DNA of 64,000 nucleotides. Origin: Halobacillus locisalis. GTDB lineage: Bacteria; Bacillota; Bacilli; Bacillales; Halobacillaceae. Each line of letters starts with the position of its first letter. The first letter of the stretch is position 1. Position numbers and translations under genes: made by a program. Shown piece by piece: positions 28,594 through 37,996 of the stretch. The notes under the pieces are model-generated. The model was not told where the DNA came from and searched no databases. It was given only the letters and a program-made list of their open reading frames with translations. Where the stretch lies: assembly GCF_013694105.1 (NCBI RefSeq), contig NZ_JACEFG010000001.1:682001-746000 (forward strand). Direction: 5' to 3'.

Positions 28594-29298
28594 TTAGAAC
28601 CCTTGAAAGTTAAATACTCCTGCAAGATAAGAGGTAAGCTTCGTCATCCAATCAAAGTAAAGAGCCACTCCGATGAATATCATGACGTATCCCCCCACTT
28701 TTACTATGGTTCCACTGTAACGTTTGATCCAGTTCAATTTGCCAATAAAGAAGGACAAAAGTAAGAAAGGAATGGAGAAACCAAGAGAATAGGCAACCAT
28801 CAAAACAAAGAATAGATCCGGCTGATCGGCACCTAAGCCGATAACGGCACCTAGAATAGGTCCCATGCATGGTGTCCATCCGAGTGAGAATGTCAGTCCA
28901 ATTAAAAAGGAACCGAAATAGCCCACGGGGCGGTTCTTAAACGTGATTTTACGATCTCTCATTAAAAAATTGAAATTAAAGATGCCTGTGATCACTAGAC
29001 CGAAGAAAACCATCAAAAGGGCACCTAACCTGCGAATAATCGTGTCGTTCTGAATGAAAAATTGCGAGAAATAAGATCCTGTCAAACCGAGAATTAAGAA
29101 AATCGTAGTAAAGCCGAGCAGGAATAGAATAGTGTGAATCAAGCTTCTTCTTTTCAACATACCATTGTCTTCCTTCAATTCGCTAACACTCATGCCCGTT
29201 ATGTACGATAGGAATGCTGGAAACAGCGGAAGCACACATGGAGAGATGAACGACAAAAAGCCCGCTCCGAATGCTAGAAAAATGTTTACATCAGACAT
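28594..29298 (-). CDS. ccdA: Cytochrome c biogenesis protein CcdA
   Basis: A 234-aa DsbD-type membrane protein with six spans that carries reducing power from thioredoxin across the membrane to thiol-disulfide proteins (ResA, StoA). The two conserved redox Cys are in FISPCVLPLFP (about residue 21) and GWTPCMGPILG (about residue 144). RBS AGGACTATTT. First gene of the ccd operon; YneN nearby is a plausible electron acceptor. Confidence 0.92.
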   Translation of the reverse strand: MSDVNIFLAFGAGFLSFISPCVLPLFPAFLSYITGMSVSELKEDNGMLKRRSLIHTILFLLGFTTIFLILGLTGSYFSQFFIQNDTIIRRLGALLMVFFGLVITGIFNFNFLMRDRKITFKNRPVGYFGSFLIGLTFSLGWTPCMGPILGAVIGLGADQPDLFFVLMVAYSLGFSIPFLLLSFFIGKLNWIKRYSGTIVKVGGYVMIFIGVALYFDWMTKLTSYLAGVFNFQGF

Positions 29299-29379
29299 AA
29301 ATAGTCCTCCAATACTGTTCTAGAATTTCATTGTATCAAATTCATTTGAGAAAAACGATGAAACATCTGTGAACAATGG

Positions 29380-29413
29380 AAAAGCCCTCTTCCTAATTAG
29401 GAAAAGGGCTTTT
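29380..29413 (-). terminator. Bidirectional-type terminator after yneF
   Basis: AAAAGCCCT-C-TTCCTAA / TTAGGAA-A-AGGGCTTTT, a nearly unbroken palindrome with T-runs on both sides. Confidence 0.85.
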
Positions 29414-29417
29414 GTAA

Positions 29418-29642
29418 TCATTTCATTTGATTGTTCATGGAACGCATCATCTGATTGATTTTCTTTTGTGATGGTTTCTGTCCCATCTGCATCATTAATG
29501 TGCGTAGCATTTGTTCATTAATTGGCGGGTTCTTTTTCAAATAGTTCATCATATATCTTCTTGCGATGAAAAAGCCTAAAGCGACTCCACCGACAAGGGT
29601 TAATAGTGCAATGATGATTACCCATACAATCCCCAAAGTCAT
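29418..29642 (-). CDS. yneF: UPF0154 membrane protein YneF
   Basis: A 74-aa protein: an N-terminal membrane span (residues 3-25, with [14 protein letters not shown]) then a conserved basic tail ([34 protein letters not shown]). The UPF0154 family has no assigned function. Start chosen at the ATG behind AAGGAGG with 11-bp spacing. Next to sirA and tkt as in B. subtilis. Confidence 0.87.
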   Translation of the reverse strand: MTLGIVWVIIIALLTLVGGVALGFFIARRYMMNYLKKNPPINEQMLRTLMMQMGQKPSQKKINQMMRSMNNQMK

Positions 29643-29715
29643 GTCTTCGTCTTCCTCCTTCGTGTTGTCTCCCATAACAGTATAGTAAAACACCTACAGA
29701 AATACAATAGACGTT

Positions 29716-30141
29716 TTACAAGAGTAACCGCTGACCTGCTAGCGGGGAGAGCCACCCGTAGTGTTCCCCTTTCGTTTCAATGATATAAAACGAGTGAGAT
29801 GACCTACGAAGAGGTTCTAACACCATCGCTTCTGCTTGCCAAAGATTCTCACACTGAAAAAGACAACAATAGTTCTTATTATCCATTATACCATAGGAAG
29901 AAGAAGATTTTAAGAATGGAACATCGTGACTTAAGCTTCTTTTCACTCCTTCTTTGAGTGGTGAGTGTTTGACTACCCATTCATGAAAAGGAAAAGATTC
30001 CGTAATGTAAAGAAGCTGACGAACATGTGCGATTGATTCAGGCCTCTGGATCAGTTCTAAGAAAAATCGCTTCATTAAATCTACTTTATAATAATATCTT
30101 TCCGCGATTTCTTTGCGGATCGAAAATACCACCATTTGCAT
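29716..30141 (-). CDS. sirA: Sporulation inhibitor of replication SirA-like protein
   Basis: A 141-aa protein in the exact position of B. subtilis sirA (yneE), between tkt and yneF. It shares the C-terminal HYGWLSPLAGQRLLL with the family's YGWLNP motif and the N-terminal IAERYYYK feature. SirA binds DnaA domain I at the start of sporulation to stop new rounds of replication. Overall similarity is low, as usual for this fast-changing family. RBS AAGGAG lies 9 bp before ATG. No Spo0A box was recognised upstream. Confidence 0.72.
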   Translation of the reverse strand: MQMVVFSIRKEIAERYYYKVDLMKRFFLELIQRPESIAHVRQLLYITESFPFHEWVVKHSPLKEGVKRSLSHDVPFLKSSSSYGIMDNKNYCCLFQCENLWQAEAMVLEPLRRSSHSFYIIETKGEHYGWLSPLAGQRLLL

Positions 30142-30255
30142 TCGCCTTCACTCCTTGTCCGTATTATATCGATTCACCGGAATGAAATTTGTCACTTTAT
30201 GAATGGAAAGGGGTACGAATTTTGTCAGGTAGCACAAGCTCCATACAAATAAAAA

Positions 30256-30282
30256 ACAAGCCACTAGAAACTAGTGACTTGT
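30256..30282 (-). terminator. Terminator of tkt
   Basis: Stem ACAAG-C-CACTAG / CTAGTG-A-CTTGT with an AAA loop, followed on the minus strand by T residues. Confidence 0.85.
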
Positions 30283-30291
30283 CCAAATTTA

Positions 30292-32295
30292 TTAATTCAT
30301 TAGGCTTTCTGCATGTTTCACTACATTTTCGACAGTGAATCCGAAGTTTTCAATCACCGTATCCCCTGGTGCTGAAGCACCGAACGTATCGATTCCAATA
30401 ATGGAACCGTCAAGTCCTACATAACGTTCCCAACCGAAGCTGGCTCCCATCTCCACAGCTAGGCGTTTACGTACGCTAGAAGGAAGGACTTGTTCCTTAT
30501 ACGCTTTGTCTTGCTGATTGAAGCGGTCGAAGGATGGCATGCTCACAACGCGAACATCATAGCCTTTTGTCTTCAGCTCTTCTCTAGCTTGAACGACTAA
30601 TTGTACTTCAGACCCTGAAGCAAGTAGAATAGCATCCGGCTCTTCCTTATCTGAGTCAGCCAGTATATAACCACCACGCTTCACACCTTCGTACGCGTGT
30701 TCCGCTGTACCTTCTAATGTAGGCAAGCCTTGACGTGTAAGCACAAGTGCTGTTGGGTGGGATTCTGATTCAAGGGCTAGCCTCCATGCGGCACTTGATT
30801 CATTTCCGTCTCCTGGACGAATGACAGAAAGGTTCGGCATCGCACGAAGCGAAGATAATTGTTCTACGGGTTCGTGTGTAGGACCGTCTTCCCCTACAGC
30901 AACAGAGTCATGCGTGAATACATAATTCACAGGAAGTCCCATCAATGCTGAAAGACGTAATGCTGGACGCAAGTAATCACTGAATACGAAGAATGTTCCA
31001 CCGTACACTTTCAATCCCCCGTGAAGTACCATGCCGTTCATAGCAGCAGCCATAGCGAATTCACGCACACCGAACCAAATGTTACGGCCAGCATAGTTCG
31101 CTTTGGAAAAGTCTTCTTCATCTTTAACAGCTGTTTTGTTGGATCCTGCCAGGTCGGCACTACCACCAAACAAATTAGGAACGACTTTGGAAAGGGCGTT
31201 GATCGCTTCTCCAGATGAAGCGCGAGTTGCTAATTTATCTTCTCCTGCTTTGTAAGTCGGAAGCTCTTCGGTCCAACCCTCAGGTAGTTCGCCATTCATA
31301 GCTGCTTCAAACTCAGCTGCTAATTCAGGGTGAGCTTCTCGATATTTTGCAAGCATATCGTTCCACGCGGCTTCTTTTTCTTCTCCGTTTTTTTGAACCT
31401 TGTCTTTGAAATCCTGATAGACTTCATTCGGAACGTGGAATGGTTCATGGCCCCATTGGTAGAACTCTTTAGCAGATGTCGCTTCTTCTTCACCTAATGG
31501 CGCACCGTGAGAAGCAGATTTTCCGGATTTGGTAGGAGCTCCGTAACCAATGACTGTTTTCACTTCAATCATAGTAGGCTGATCTGTATTAGCTTTTGCC
31601 TGTTCGATCGCTTTAGAAATTTCTTCTGTATTTGTACCGTCTTCCACGCGGATGACCTGCCATCCGTAAGCTTCGTAACGCTTTTCAACGCTCTCGCTGA
31701 ATGAACGGTCCAAATCACCATCAAGCGAAATGTCGTTGGAATCGTAAAGTACAATCAACTTTCCGAGGCCAAGGTGTCCAGCAAGAGAGGCAGATTCTTG
31801 CGAAACGCCTTCCATCAGATCTCCATCACCACAGATTGAGAAAGTGTAGTGATCGACGACGTTGTAGCCTTCTCGATTATATTTAGCTGCCAAGTGGGCT
31901 TCTGCCATTGCCATACCCGTGGCCATGGAAATCCCTTGACCTAATGGGCCTGTTGTTGCCTCAACACCATCTGTGTGGCCGAATTCCGGGTGGCCTGGTG
32001 TTTTAGAGTCCCACTGACGAAAATCTTTCAAATCATCAATGCTTACGTTGTAGCCGGAAAGGTGCAAAAGGCTATATAGAAGCATAGAACCGTGACCTGC
32101 TGAAAGGACAAAACGGTCGCGATCGAACCACTTTGAGTTATTCGGATTGTGATTCATAAAATCGGTCCAGAGCGTATACGCCATTGGCGCCGCTCCCATC
32201 GGCATACCCGGGTGTCCAGAGTTTGCTTTTTCTACTGCATCGATCGTTAATGTTCGGATTGTATTAATGGAAGTTTGTTCAAGGCTGTTTGCCAT
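30292..32295 (-). CDS. tkt: Transketolase
   Basis: The 667-aa TPP-dependent enzyme of the non-oxidative pentose phosphate pathway. The TPP-binding motif starts at [20 protein letters not shown] and ends in [11 protein letters not shown]. The pyrimidine domain holds [16 protein letters not shown], with the catalytic Glu of the [10 protein letters not shown] segment; His pairs [13 protein letters not shown] and the substrate-binding RxS regions are present. RBS AAAGGGGACTG. Monocistronic with its own terminator. Confidence 0.95.
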   Translation of the reverse strand: MANSLEQTSINTIRTLTIDAVEKANSGHPGMPMGAAPMAYTLWTDFMNHNPNNSKWFDRDRFVLSAGHGSMLLYSLLHLSGYNVSIDDLKDFRQWDSKTPGHPEFGHTDGVEATTGPLGQGISMATGMAMAEAHLAAKYNREGYNVVDHYTFSICGDGDLMEGVSQESASLAGHLGLGKLIVLYDSNDISLDGDLDRSFSESVEKRYEAYGWQVIRVEDGTNTEEISKAIEQAKANTDQPTMIEVKTVIGYGAPTKSGKSASHGAPLGEEEATSAKEFYQWGHEPFHVPNEVYQDFKDKVQKNGEEKEAAWNDMLAKYREAHPELAAEFEAAMNGELPEGWTEELPTYKAGEDKLATRASSGEAINALSKVVPNLFGGSADLAGSNKTAVKDEEDFSKANYAGRNIWFGVREFAMAAAMNGMVLHGGLKVYGGTFFVFSDYLRPALRLSALMGLPVNYVFTHDSVAVGEDGPTHEPVEQLSSLRAMPNLSVIRPGDGNESSAAWRLALESESHPTALVLTRQGLPTLEGTAEHAYEGVKRGGYILADSDKEEPDAILLASGSEVQLVVQAREELKTKGYDVRVVSMPSFDRFNQQDKAYKEQVLPSSVRKRLAVEMGASFGWERYVGLDGSIIGIDTFGASAPGDTVIENFGFTVENVVKHAESLMN

Positions 32296-32440
32296 AGTTA
32301 AACAGTCCCCTTTCTATTCTGGTATGTACCAAGTATTATCCTATAATGAAAACAAAAAAGAAACAAGCACGGGCTCTTAATTTTCAACAGATGACTAGTA
32401 CTGTCGATTATTTTCACCTACTCTGTGAAAAATAAACAAA

Positions 32441-32468
32441 GAATCCGTACTAAGTGAAGTACGGATTC
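32441..32468 (-). terminator. Terminator of the yneB-ynzC operon
   Basis: An 11-bp perfect stem GAATCCGTACT/AGTACGGATTC with a 6-nt loop, flanked on the minus strand by T-rich sequence. Confidence 0.85.
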
Positions 32469-32474
32469 TCCCAT

Positions 32475-32708
32475 TTAATGTTTTCGCTCATTCTCCTGCA
32501 TTTTTTTAAGCTTGGCGGGTGTCACGTCATTCCCGGCCGGATCAACGACCGTTACACCTTTAAGCTGGTTTTTAAATGATTTACGAGCATTTTGCAAATA
32601 CTCTTGTCGCAATTTTTGCTGTTCTTCTTTCTCAGCTTTCGACAGATCTTCTTCTTTAGATTTATTGGCAAGCTCGTTTATACGATTTAATTTATCTTGT
32701 GATAACAT
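32475..32708 (-). CDS. ynzC: UPF0291 protein YnzC
   Basis: A 77-aa charged two-helix protein (LSQDKLNRINELANKSK and EEQQKLRQEYLQNARKSF) with the conserved VTVVDPAGNDVTP tail. It is the last gene of the SOS-inducible yneA-yneB-ynzC operon of B. subtilis; function unknown. Start chosen at the ATG 7 bp after AAAGGAG; a TTG two codons upstream overlaps the ribosome site. Confidence 0.88.
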   Translation of the reverse strand: MLSQDKLNRINELANKSKEEDLSKAEKEEQQKLRQEYLQNARKSFKNQLKGVTVVDPAGNDVTPAKLKKMQENERKH

Positions 32709-32772
32709 AATCAAGCTCCTTTGTGTAATAGTGTCCTTTTCATTAAGTCATTCCAAAGGAAAAAGACAAGAA

Positions 32773-33471
<699 letters not shown>

Positions 33472-33502
33472 CTACTTAAACTACTCCCTAGCATAATATA
33501 TG

Positions 33503-33598
33503 TTAGCCGCTAGTGACCATCGAAAAGTATAGAAAAGCTAAACTCGCTACAAACAACACCATATACGTGACATCTAGTTTTGATAGCTTATTAAACAT
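33503..33598 (-). CDS. 31-aa single-span membrane peptide in the yneA position
   Basis: A 31-codon frame with a strong GGAGG ribosome site 8 bp before ATG. Residues 1-10 are polar with two Lys (FNKLSKLD); residues 11-27 are hydrophobic (TYMVLFVASLAFLYFSMV); a short TSG tail follows. B. subtilis has yneA here, an SOS-induced division inhibitor with a membrane span followed by a LysM domain. Only 46 bp remain before yneB, so no LysM domain can follow. Either a reduced YneA or an unrelated SOS peptide. Promoter and LexA boxes lie just upstream. Confidence 0.6.
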   Translation of the reverse strand: MFNKLSKLDVTYMVLFVASLAFLYFSMVTSG

Positions 33599-33618
33599 CA
33601 ATAGACCCTCCATTTTGA

Positions 33619-33630
33619 GAACGAACGTTC
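33619..33630. promoter_or_regulatory. LexA box 1 (5' leader of the yneB operon)
   Basis: GAACGAACGTTC fits GAAC-N4-GTTC exactly. It lies about 20 bp upstream of the small peptide start, inside its transcribed leader. Confidence 0.6.
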
Positions 33631-33633
33631 CTA

Positions 33634-33647
33634 AGAACTTCTGTTCG
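33634..33647. promoter_or_regulatory. LexA box 2
   Basis: AGAACTTCTGTTCG fits GAAC-N4-GTTC exactly and lies between box 1 and the yneB-operon -10 hexamer. Confidence 0.68.
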
Positions 33648-33664
33648 CCTTTGTTTGTATCTCC

Positions 33665-33692
33665 ATTATATACGAACGTATGTGCTTGTCAA
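33665..33692 (-). promoter_or_regulatory. yneB-operon promoter with imperfect LexA box
   Basis: On the minus strand TTGACA (33687-33692) and TATAAT (33665-33670) are both consensus, 16 bp apart. The spacer holds CGAACGTATGTGC (33673-33685), one base off GAAC-N4-GTTC. This strong promoter would need tight LexA repression. Confidence 0.78.
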
Positions 33693-33702
33693 CCGTTTTA
33701 TT

Positions 33703-33742
33703 CGAACGCGTGTTTGTATTCTTATTCTATGCATGGTACAAT
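33703..33742 (+). promoter_or_regulatory. lexA promoter with overlapping LexA box
   Basis: TTGTAT (33714-33719) and TACAAT (33737-33742) are 17 bp apart. CGAACGCGTGTTTG (33703-33716), one base off the LexA box, overlaps the -35 hexamer and supports autoregulation. Confidence 0.72.
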
Positions 33743-33778
33743 GTGGTTACTATAAATCTATGTACGAGGTGTGAATCT

Positions 33779-34402
33779 ATGAGTAAACTTTCAAAGCGGC
33801 AGCAAGAAATCTTAGATTATATTAAAGAACAGGTCATGTTAAAGGGCTACCCGCCTTCCGTAAGGGAAATCGGGCAATCTGTTGGACTCGCTTCGAGTTC
33901 AACGGTTCACGGACACCTATCAAGGCTTGAGAAAAAAGGTTATATTCGTCGTGACCCTACGAAACCAAGGGCTATCGAAGTCATCGAACTAGAAGAAGAC
34001 CAGAGCATTCCTCGTAGCGAAGCTGCTTATGCGCCTGTTATAGGTAAAGTTACAGCAGGATCACCGATTACAGCTGTAGAGAATATTGAAGAATACGTAC
34101 CACTTCCCAGCAATTTGGCTGGATCAGAGGACAACACGTTCGTCTTGATCGTACAAGGGGAGAGTATGATTGAAGCAGGCATTTTAGATGGGGATATGGT
34201 CGTTGTGCGTCAACAACAAACCGCTCAAAACGGCGATATTGTCGTAGCAATGACCGAGGACGAAGAAGCGACGGTAAAACGCTTCTTCAAAGAAAGAAAC
34301 CACATCCGTCTACAACCCGAGAATGCCACAATGGATCCGATTATCATCAATGATGTATCGATTCTAGGCAAAGTTGTCGGTCTGTATCGAACGGTGCATT
34401 AA
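33779..34402 (+). CDS. lexA: SOS repressor LexA
   Basis: A 207-aa repressor. The winged helix-turn-helix covers residues 1-65 ([20 protein letters not shown]). The Ala93-Gly94 cleavage bond is in VTAGSPITA; the catalytic pair is Ser129 (QGESMIEAG) and Lys167 (ATVKRFF). RecA-stimulated self-cleavage lifts repression of SOS genes. Start chosen at the ATG behind GAGGTGTGAATCT; the longer in-frame upstream region contains the promoter. Divergent from yneB, as in B. subtilis. Confidence 0.95.
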   Translation: MSKLSKRQQEILDYIKEQVMLKGYPPSVREIGQSVGLASSSTVHGHLSRLEKKGYIRRDPTKPRAIEVIELEEDQSIPRSEAAYAPVIGKVTAGSPITAVENIEEYVPLPSNLAGSEDNTFVLIVQGESMIEAGILDGDMVVVRQQQTAQNGDIVVAMTEDEEATVKRFFKERNHIRLQPENATMDPIIINDVSILGKVVGLYRTVH

Positions 34403-34445
34403 ACCAAAAAAGGTCTTACGTCTAAGCGTAAGACCTTTTTTGGTT
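34402..34445 (+). terminator. Terminator of lexA
   Basis: An 18-19-bp perfect stem (ACCAAAAAAGGTCTTACG and its complement) with loop TCTAAG, containing T-runs on both strands. It begins on the last base of the lexA stop codon. Confidence 0.87.
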
Positions 34446-34455
34446 AATTTCCTAA

Positions 34456-34700
34456 TTATTGAATATGATTGACAATGCTTTGGATTTCACGCAATGATTG
34501 GAACAATTACGTATTTTCTATGAAGGATCAAGTGTACATTTTCCATATTGTTTAGGTACATATCGCTCCCTTGCAAAACTTCATTTGCATACTCCGCTGC
34601 TTCATTTACATAATTCTACGTGTTATTCATGTCCTTTAAAAGCGATCACCCACTAAGAAACAGACTCGAAATCATCATGACAAAAAACACCTCGAGCTTT
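34456..34700 (-). pseudogene. Possible decayed membrane-protein gene between lexA and glnA
   Basis: No intact gene lies in the 450 bp between lexA and glnA. On the minus strand one frame reads a hydrophobic stretch (VFFVMMISSLFLSG), stops, then a helical stretch after a second stop (NYVNEAAEYANEVLQG, then YLNNMENV). A shifted frame ends with QSLREIQSIVNHIQ and a stop. These heptad-like sequences recall a chemoreceptor or histidine-kinase sensor segment, but the parent is not identified. Two in-frame stops and one frameshift are needed. The rest of the gap, 34700-34817, shows no gene. Confidence 0.3.
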
Positions 34701-34817
34701 CCCTCATCCGTCTGCCCCCCTTTTTTTCTTTACATAATAAATTATTCGTAAATCGAAAGAGCTTTATCTTCACTCTATATGAGTCTAAGGATAAACTTGG
34801 TTTCCTAGCTACAAAAA

Positions 34818-34844
34818 AATCCCCCTTCTTTTAAAAGGGGGATT
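34818..34844 (-). terminator. Terminator of glnR-glnA
   Basis: Stem AATCCCCCTT/AAGGGGGATT region with a short T-rich loop, followed on the minus strand by a run of T. Confidence 0.85.
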
Positions 34845-34852
34845 CTCATCTA

Positions 34853-36184
34853 TTAATACGTTTGTAAGTATTGCTCGCGTTCCCATGGGTGGACTTGAGT
34901 ACGGAACATGTCCCATTCGATTTCTTTTGCTTCAATAAAGTGTTCGAATAGATGTTCGCCAAGGGCATCAACCATCGTTTGATCTTTTTGCAACTCAACA
35001 AGCGCATCGTAAAGCGTTGCCGGCAAATCTTGTACACCGTGAGCTTCACGTTCTTTTTTGTCCATAACATAAATGTTACGGTCAACAGGAGCTGGAGCTT
35101 CTAATTTGTTTTCAACTCCGTCTAGTCCTGAAGCTAACAACACAGCCATCGCCATATATGGGTTAGCAGCTGGGTCTACACTACGCACCTCAATACGTGT
35201 GCTTAAGCCACGTGAAGTCGGTACGCGAATCAACGGACTACGGTTCTGACCAGACCAAGCGACGTAACATGGCGCTTCATATCCAGGCACAAGACGTTTA
35301 AATGAATTGACCGTAGGGTTTGTAACCGCAGTAAAGTTTACGGCATGCTTGATAATGCCTGCTGTGAACTGATAAGCGACTTCAGATAGTTGATCTTTAC
35401 CTTTTTCATCGAAGAAGGCATTGCCATTCTCATTGAATAAGGACATATTCGCGTGCATACCGGATCCGTTTACACCGAATAATGGTTTTGGCATGAACGT
35501 TGCGTGTAGGCCGTGTTTACGAGCAATCGTTTTTACGACGAGCTTGAATGTCTGAATATCGTCACAGTGTTTGACTGCATCCGCATATTTAAAGTCGATT
35601 TCGTGCTGTCCTGGAGCAACTTCATGGTGAGAAGCTTCGATTTCAAAGCCCATTTCTTCGAGCTCAAGCACAATATCGCGACGGCAGTTTTCACCAAGGT
35701 CTGTGGGAGCAAGGTCGAAGTATCCACCTTTATCATTCAGCTCCATCGTCGGCTCGCCTTTTTCATCTAGTTTAAACAGGAAAAATTCAGGCTCTGTTCC
35801 AATATTGAACGCAGAGAACCCAAGCTCCTCCATTTTCTTTAAGTTTCGTTTCAAGTTGTAACGTGGGCAGCCTTCAAAAGGTGTTTTATCGGGGTTATAG
35901 ATGTCACAAATGAATCGTGCGACTTTCCCTTTTTCTGATGTCCAAGGATAGACGACAAATGTATCTAAATCCGGAACTAGATACATGTCGGATTCTTCGA
36001 TTCGAACAAACCCTTCAATCGATGAACCATCAAACATCATCATGCCATCCAATGCTTTGTCTAATTGACTAAATGGAATTTCTACGTTTTTGATTGTGCC
36101 TAGCATATCTGTAAACTGTAGGCGGATAAATTTCACATTTTCTTCATCAATTTTCTTGTAAATTTCTTCTCTGGATAACCCCAT
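34853..36184 (-). CDS. glnA: Glutamine synthetase, type I
   Basis: The 443-aa GSI-alpha enzyme of Firmicutes, making glutamine from glutamate, ammonia and ATP. Motifs include [10 protein letters not shown], the ATP-binding [12 protein letters not shown] and the metal/glutamate segment [22 protein letters not shown] (NSFKRL core). There is no GSI-beta adenylylation insert, so regulation should be by feedback inhibition and interaction with GlnR. RBS AGGAGGCATTGTTTT. It follows glnR by 24 bp. Confidence 0.96.
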   Translation of the reverse strand: MGLSREEIYKKIDEENVKFIRLQFTDMLGTIKNVEIPFSQLDKALDGMMMFDGSSIEGFVRIEESDMYLVPDLDTFVVYPWTSEKGKVARFICDIYNPDKTPFEGCPRYNLKRNLKKMEELGFSAFNIGTEPEFFLFKLDEKGEPTMELNDKGGYFDLAPTDLGENCRRDIVLELEEMGFEIEASHHEVAPGQHEIDFKYADAVKHCDDIQTFKLVVKTIARKHGLHATFMPKPLFGVNGSGMHANMSLFNENGNAFFDEKGKDQLSEVAYQFTAGIIKHAVNFTAVTNPTVNSFKRLVPGYEAPCYVAWSGQNRSPLIRVPTSRGLSTRIEVRSVDPAANPYMAMAVLLASGLDGVENKLEAPAPVDRNIYVMDKKEREAHGVQDLPATLYDALVELQKDQTMVDALGEHLFEHFIEAKEIEWDMFRTQVHPWEREQYLQTY

Positions 36185-36208
36185 AAAACAATGCCTCCTA
36201 AAGCAAAT

Positions 36209-36613
36209 TTAATGGAAGAACCTTGATAGTTCCCCTTGACGAATACCTAGCTTACCTTGACTTCCCGCTGTGAAAAGTTCTTGCTGTAACATGCGACGAA
36301 GCTCCTTCTCAGATAATTCATTGTGAACTTCTTCGACACGACCTTCATCGTATGCATCGTTCTCAGGCTTATCCGCTAATCGTAACACTTGCTTGATGCC
36401 CGCCATATTGACGCCTTTTTCTACAAGACTCTTAATCTCTAGAAGACGATCAACATCATTGAAAGAAAACAAACGACGATTTCCTTCTGAACGTGCTGGT
36501 TCAACAAGTTTATGCTGTTCATAGTAGCGGATCTGCCTTGCAGAAAGATCAGTTAAAGATTGAACAATCCCCATCGGGAACAACGGCATAGAACGACGAA
36601 TCGAATCACTCAT
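36209..36613 (-). CDS. glnR: Glutamine synthetase repressor GlnR
   Basis: A 134-aa MerR-type regulator. The winged helix covers residues 10-75 ([19 protein letters not shown]); the short C-terminal tail ([22 protein letters not shown] region) interacts with feedback-inhibited glutamine synthetase. It represses glnRA when nitrogen is abundant. Start chosen at the ATG behind GGAGG with 10-bp spacing; the upstream ATG lacks a site. A GlnR/TnrA-type operator lies in front. Confidence 0.94.
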   Translation of the reverse strand: MSDSIRRSMPLFPMGIVQSLTDLSARQIRYYEQHKLVEPARSEGNRRLFSFNDVDRLLEIKSLVEKGVNMAGIKQVLRLADKPENDAYDEGRVEEVHNELSEKELRRMLQQELFTAGSQGKLGIRQGELSRFFH

Positions 36614-36648
36614 CGACGTGCCACCTCCCCATAAAGAATCATAGTTCA

Positions 36649-36697
36649 ATTATAAAATAAGTAACTTATATGTCAATACGTGTTAGGAATGTTTACA
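36649..36697 (-). promoter_or_regulatory. glnR promoter with GlnR/TnrA operator
   Basis: On the minus strand TTGACA (36671-36676) and TATAAT (36649-36654) are 16 bp apart. TGTTAGGAATGTTTACA (36681-36697) matches TGTNA-N7-TNACA perfectly and lies 4 bp upstream of the -35 hexamer. Confidence 0.78.
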
Positions 36698-36726
36698 CAA
36701 ATAACTCATGTTGAACCCTATTTCTG

Positions 36727-37977
36727 TTATCGTGATTGTACGGCATTTTCCCCCACTAGATGACGCACGGCTCTCGTAACCGCGATTTTAACGTGGGCGT
36801 ACGTTAATCCACCTTGCACAAAAGCTGTATATGGCGGCCGAATCGGACCGTCAGCGGTCAACTCAAGGCTAGCCCCCTGTATAAATGTTCCAGCTGCCAT
36901 GATGACATCGTCTTCATACCCTGGCATCGGACTAGGGTGTGGAAGAACGTGGGAATTAATAGGCGATCCTTGTTGAATAGCCTGACAAAAACGAACCATC
37001 TGTTCACTCGTTGAAAAATTGACGGACTGGATCAAATCCGTTCGCTTGGCATCAAATGATGGATTCGTATCAAAGCCCAATGCACCCAGGAACTTCGCCG
37101 TGAAGATAGCTCCTTTAAGAGCCTCTCCTACAACATGAGGGGCAACAAATATCCCTTGATACATTTCTTGCAAGCTATTCAAACTGGCGCCCGTCTCCTT
37201 TCCTAGCCCCGGAGCAGTCAACCGGAAGCTGCACTGCTCAATTAAGTCTTCACGACCAGCGATATAGCCGCCTATACGGGCAAGGCCACCTCCAGGATTT
37301 TTGATGAGTGACCCTGCAATCAAGTCTGCACCGACTTCAATTGGTTCTTTCGCTTCAACAAACTCACCATAACAATTGTCGACAAAAATAATGACATCGG
37401 ATTTCCATTCGCGAACAAGCGTAATCATAGACTCTATTTCATCAATCGTGAAAGACGGTCGATCTGCATATCCTTTCGAACGTTGAATAGCAACGACTTT
37501 TGTGTCTTGTCCAATCGCCGCTTCAATTGCCTCATGGTTGAATCCGCCATTGTCTTTTAGAGGAACCGAATGATAAGAAACCCCGAAGTCTTTCAAGGAA
37601 CCGGTATCTTTTCCTTGTTCTTTACCAATCACTTCTTCCAAGGTATCGTATGGCTCTCCGGAGATGTATAACAACTCATCCCCTGGTCTCAACACACCGA
37701 ATAACGTAGTGGTAATGGCATGTGTACCAGATATCAGCTGAGGACGGACGAGAGCGTCTTCGGCTTTGAATATATCAGCATAGACCGCCTCAAGCGTGTC
37801 CCGCCCGAAATCATCATACCCGTATCCTGTTGTAGGGTTAAAGTGAGAATCGCTCACACGGTGCGCCTGAAAAGCATGCAATACTTTCTCTTGATTGTAT
37901 TCCACCATCTTGTTCACTTGTTTATGTTGTTGTTCGATTGCTTCTTCTGTTTCAGTAATCATAGTCTCAATAGTCAT
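36727..37977 (-). CDS. ynbB: PLP-dependent YnbB family protein (Cys/Met metabolism, aluminium resistance family)
   Basis: A 416-aa fold-type I PLP enzyme. The Schiff-base Lys is in AGSLIKNPGGGLARIGGY (about residue 237); the SGTHAITTTLFG segment binds the cofactor phosphate. The family is annotated 'methionine gamma-lyase' or 'aluminium resistance protein', but its substrate has not been settled. RBS AGGTAGG lies unusually far (about 13 bp) from ATG. It lies between hflX and glnR, as in B. subtilis. Confidence 0.85.
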   Translation of the reverse strand: MTIETMITETEEAIEQQHKQVNKMVEYNQEKVLHAFQAHRVSDSHFNPTTGYGYDDFGRDTLEAVYADIFKAEDALVRPQLISGTHAITTTLFGVLRPGDELLYISGEPYDTLEEVIGKEQGKDTGSLKDFGVSYHSVPLKDNGGFNHEAIEAAIGQDTKVVAIQRSKGYADRPSFTIDEIESMITLVREWKSDVIIFVDNCYGEFVEAKEPIEVGADLIAGSLIKNPGGGLARIGGYIAGREDLIEQCSFRLTAPGLGKETGASLNSLQEMYQGIFVAPHVVGEALKGAIFTAKFLGALGFDTNPSFDAKRTDLIQSVNFSTSEQMVRFCQAIQQGSPINSHVLPHPSPMPGYEDDVIMAAGTFIQGASLELTADGPIRPPYTAFVQGGLTYAHVKIAVTRAVRHLVGENAVQSR

Positions 37978-37996
37978 GCTGTTGTTTGCCTACCTT

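Noticed and set aside
34732-34755. Metalloregulator-like palindrome TTTAC…GTAAA
   Set aside because: Only the 5-bp arms pair; the interior does not fit Fur, Zur, PerR or MntR boxes and it lies next to no fitting gene.
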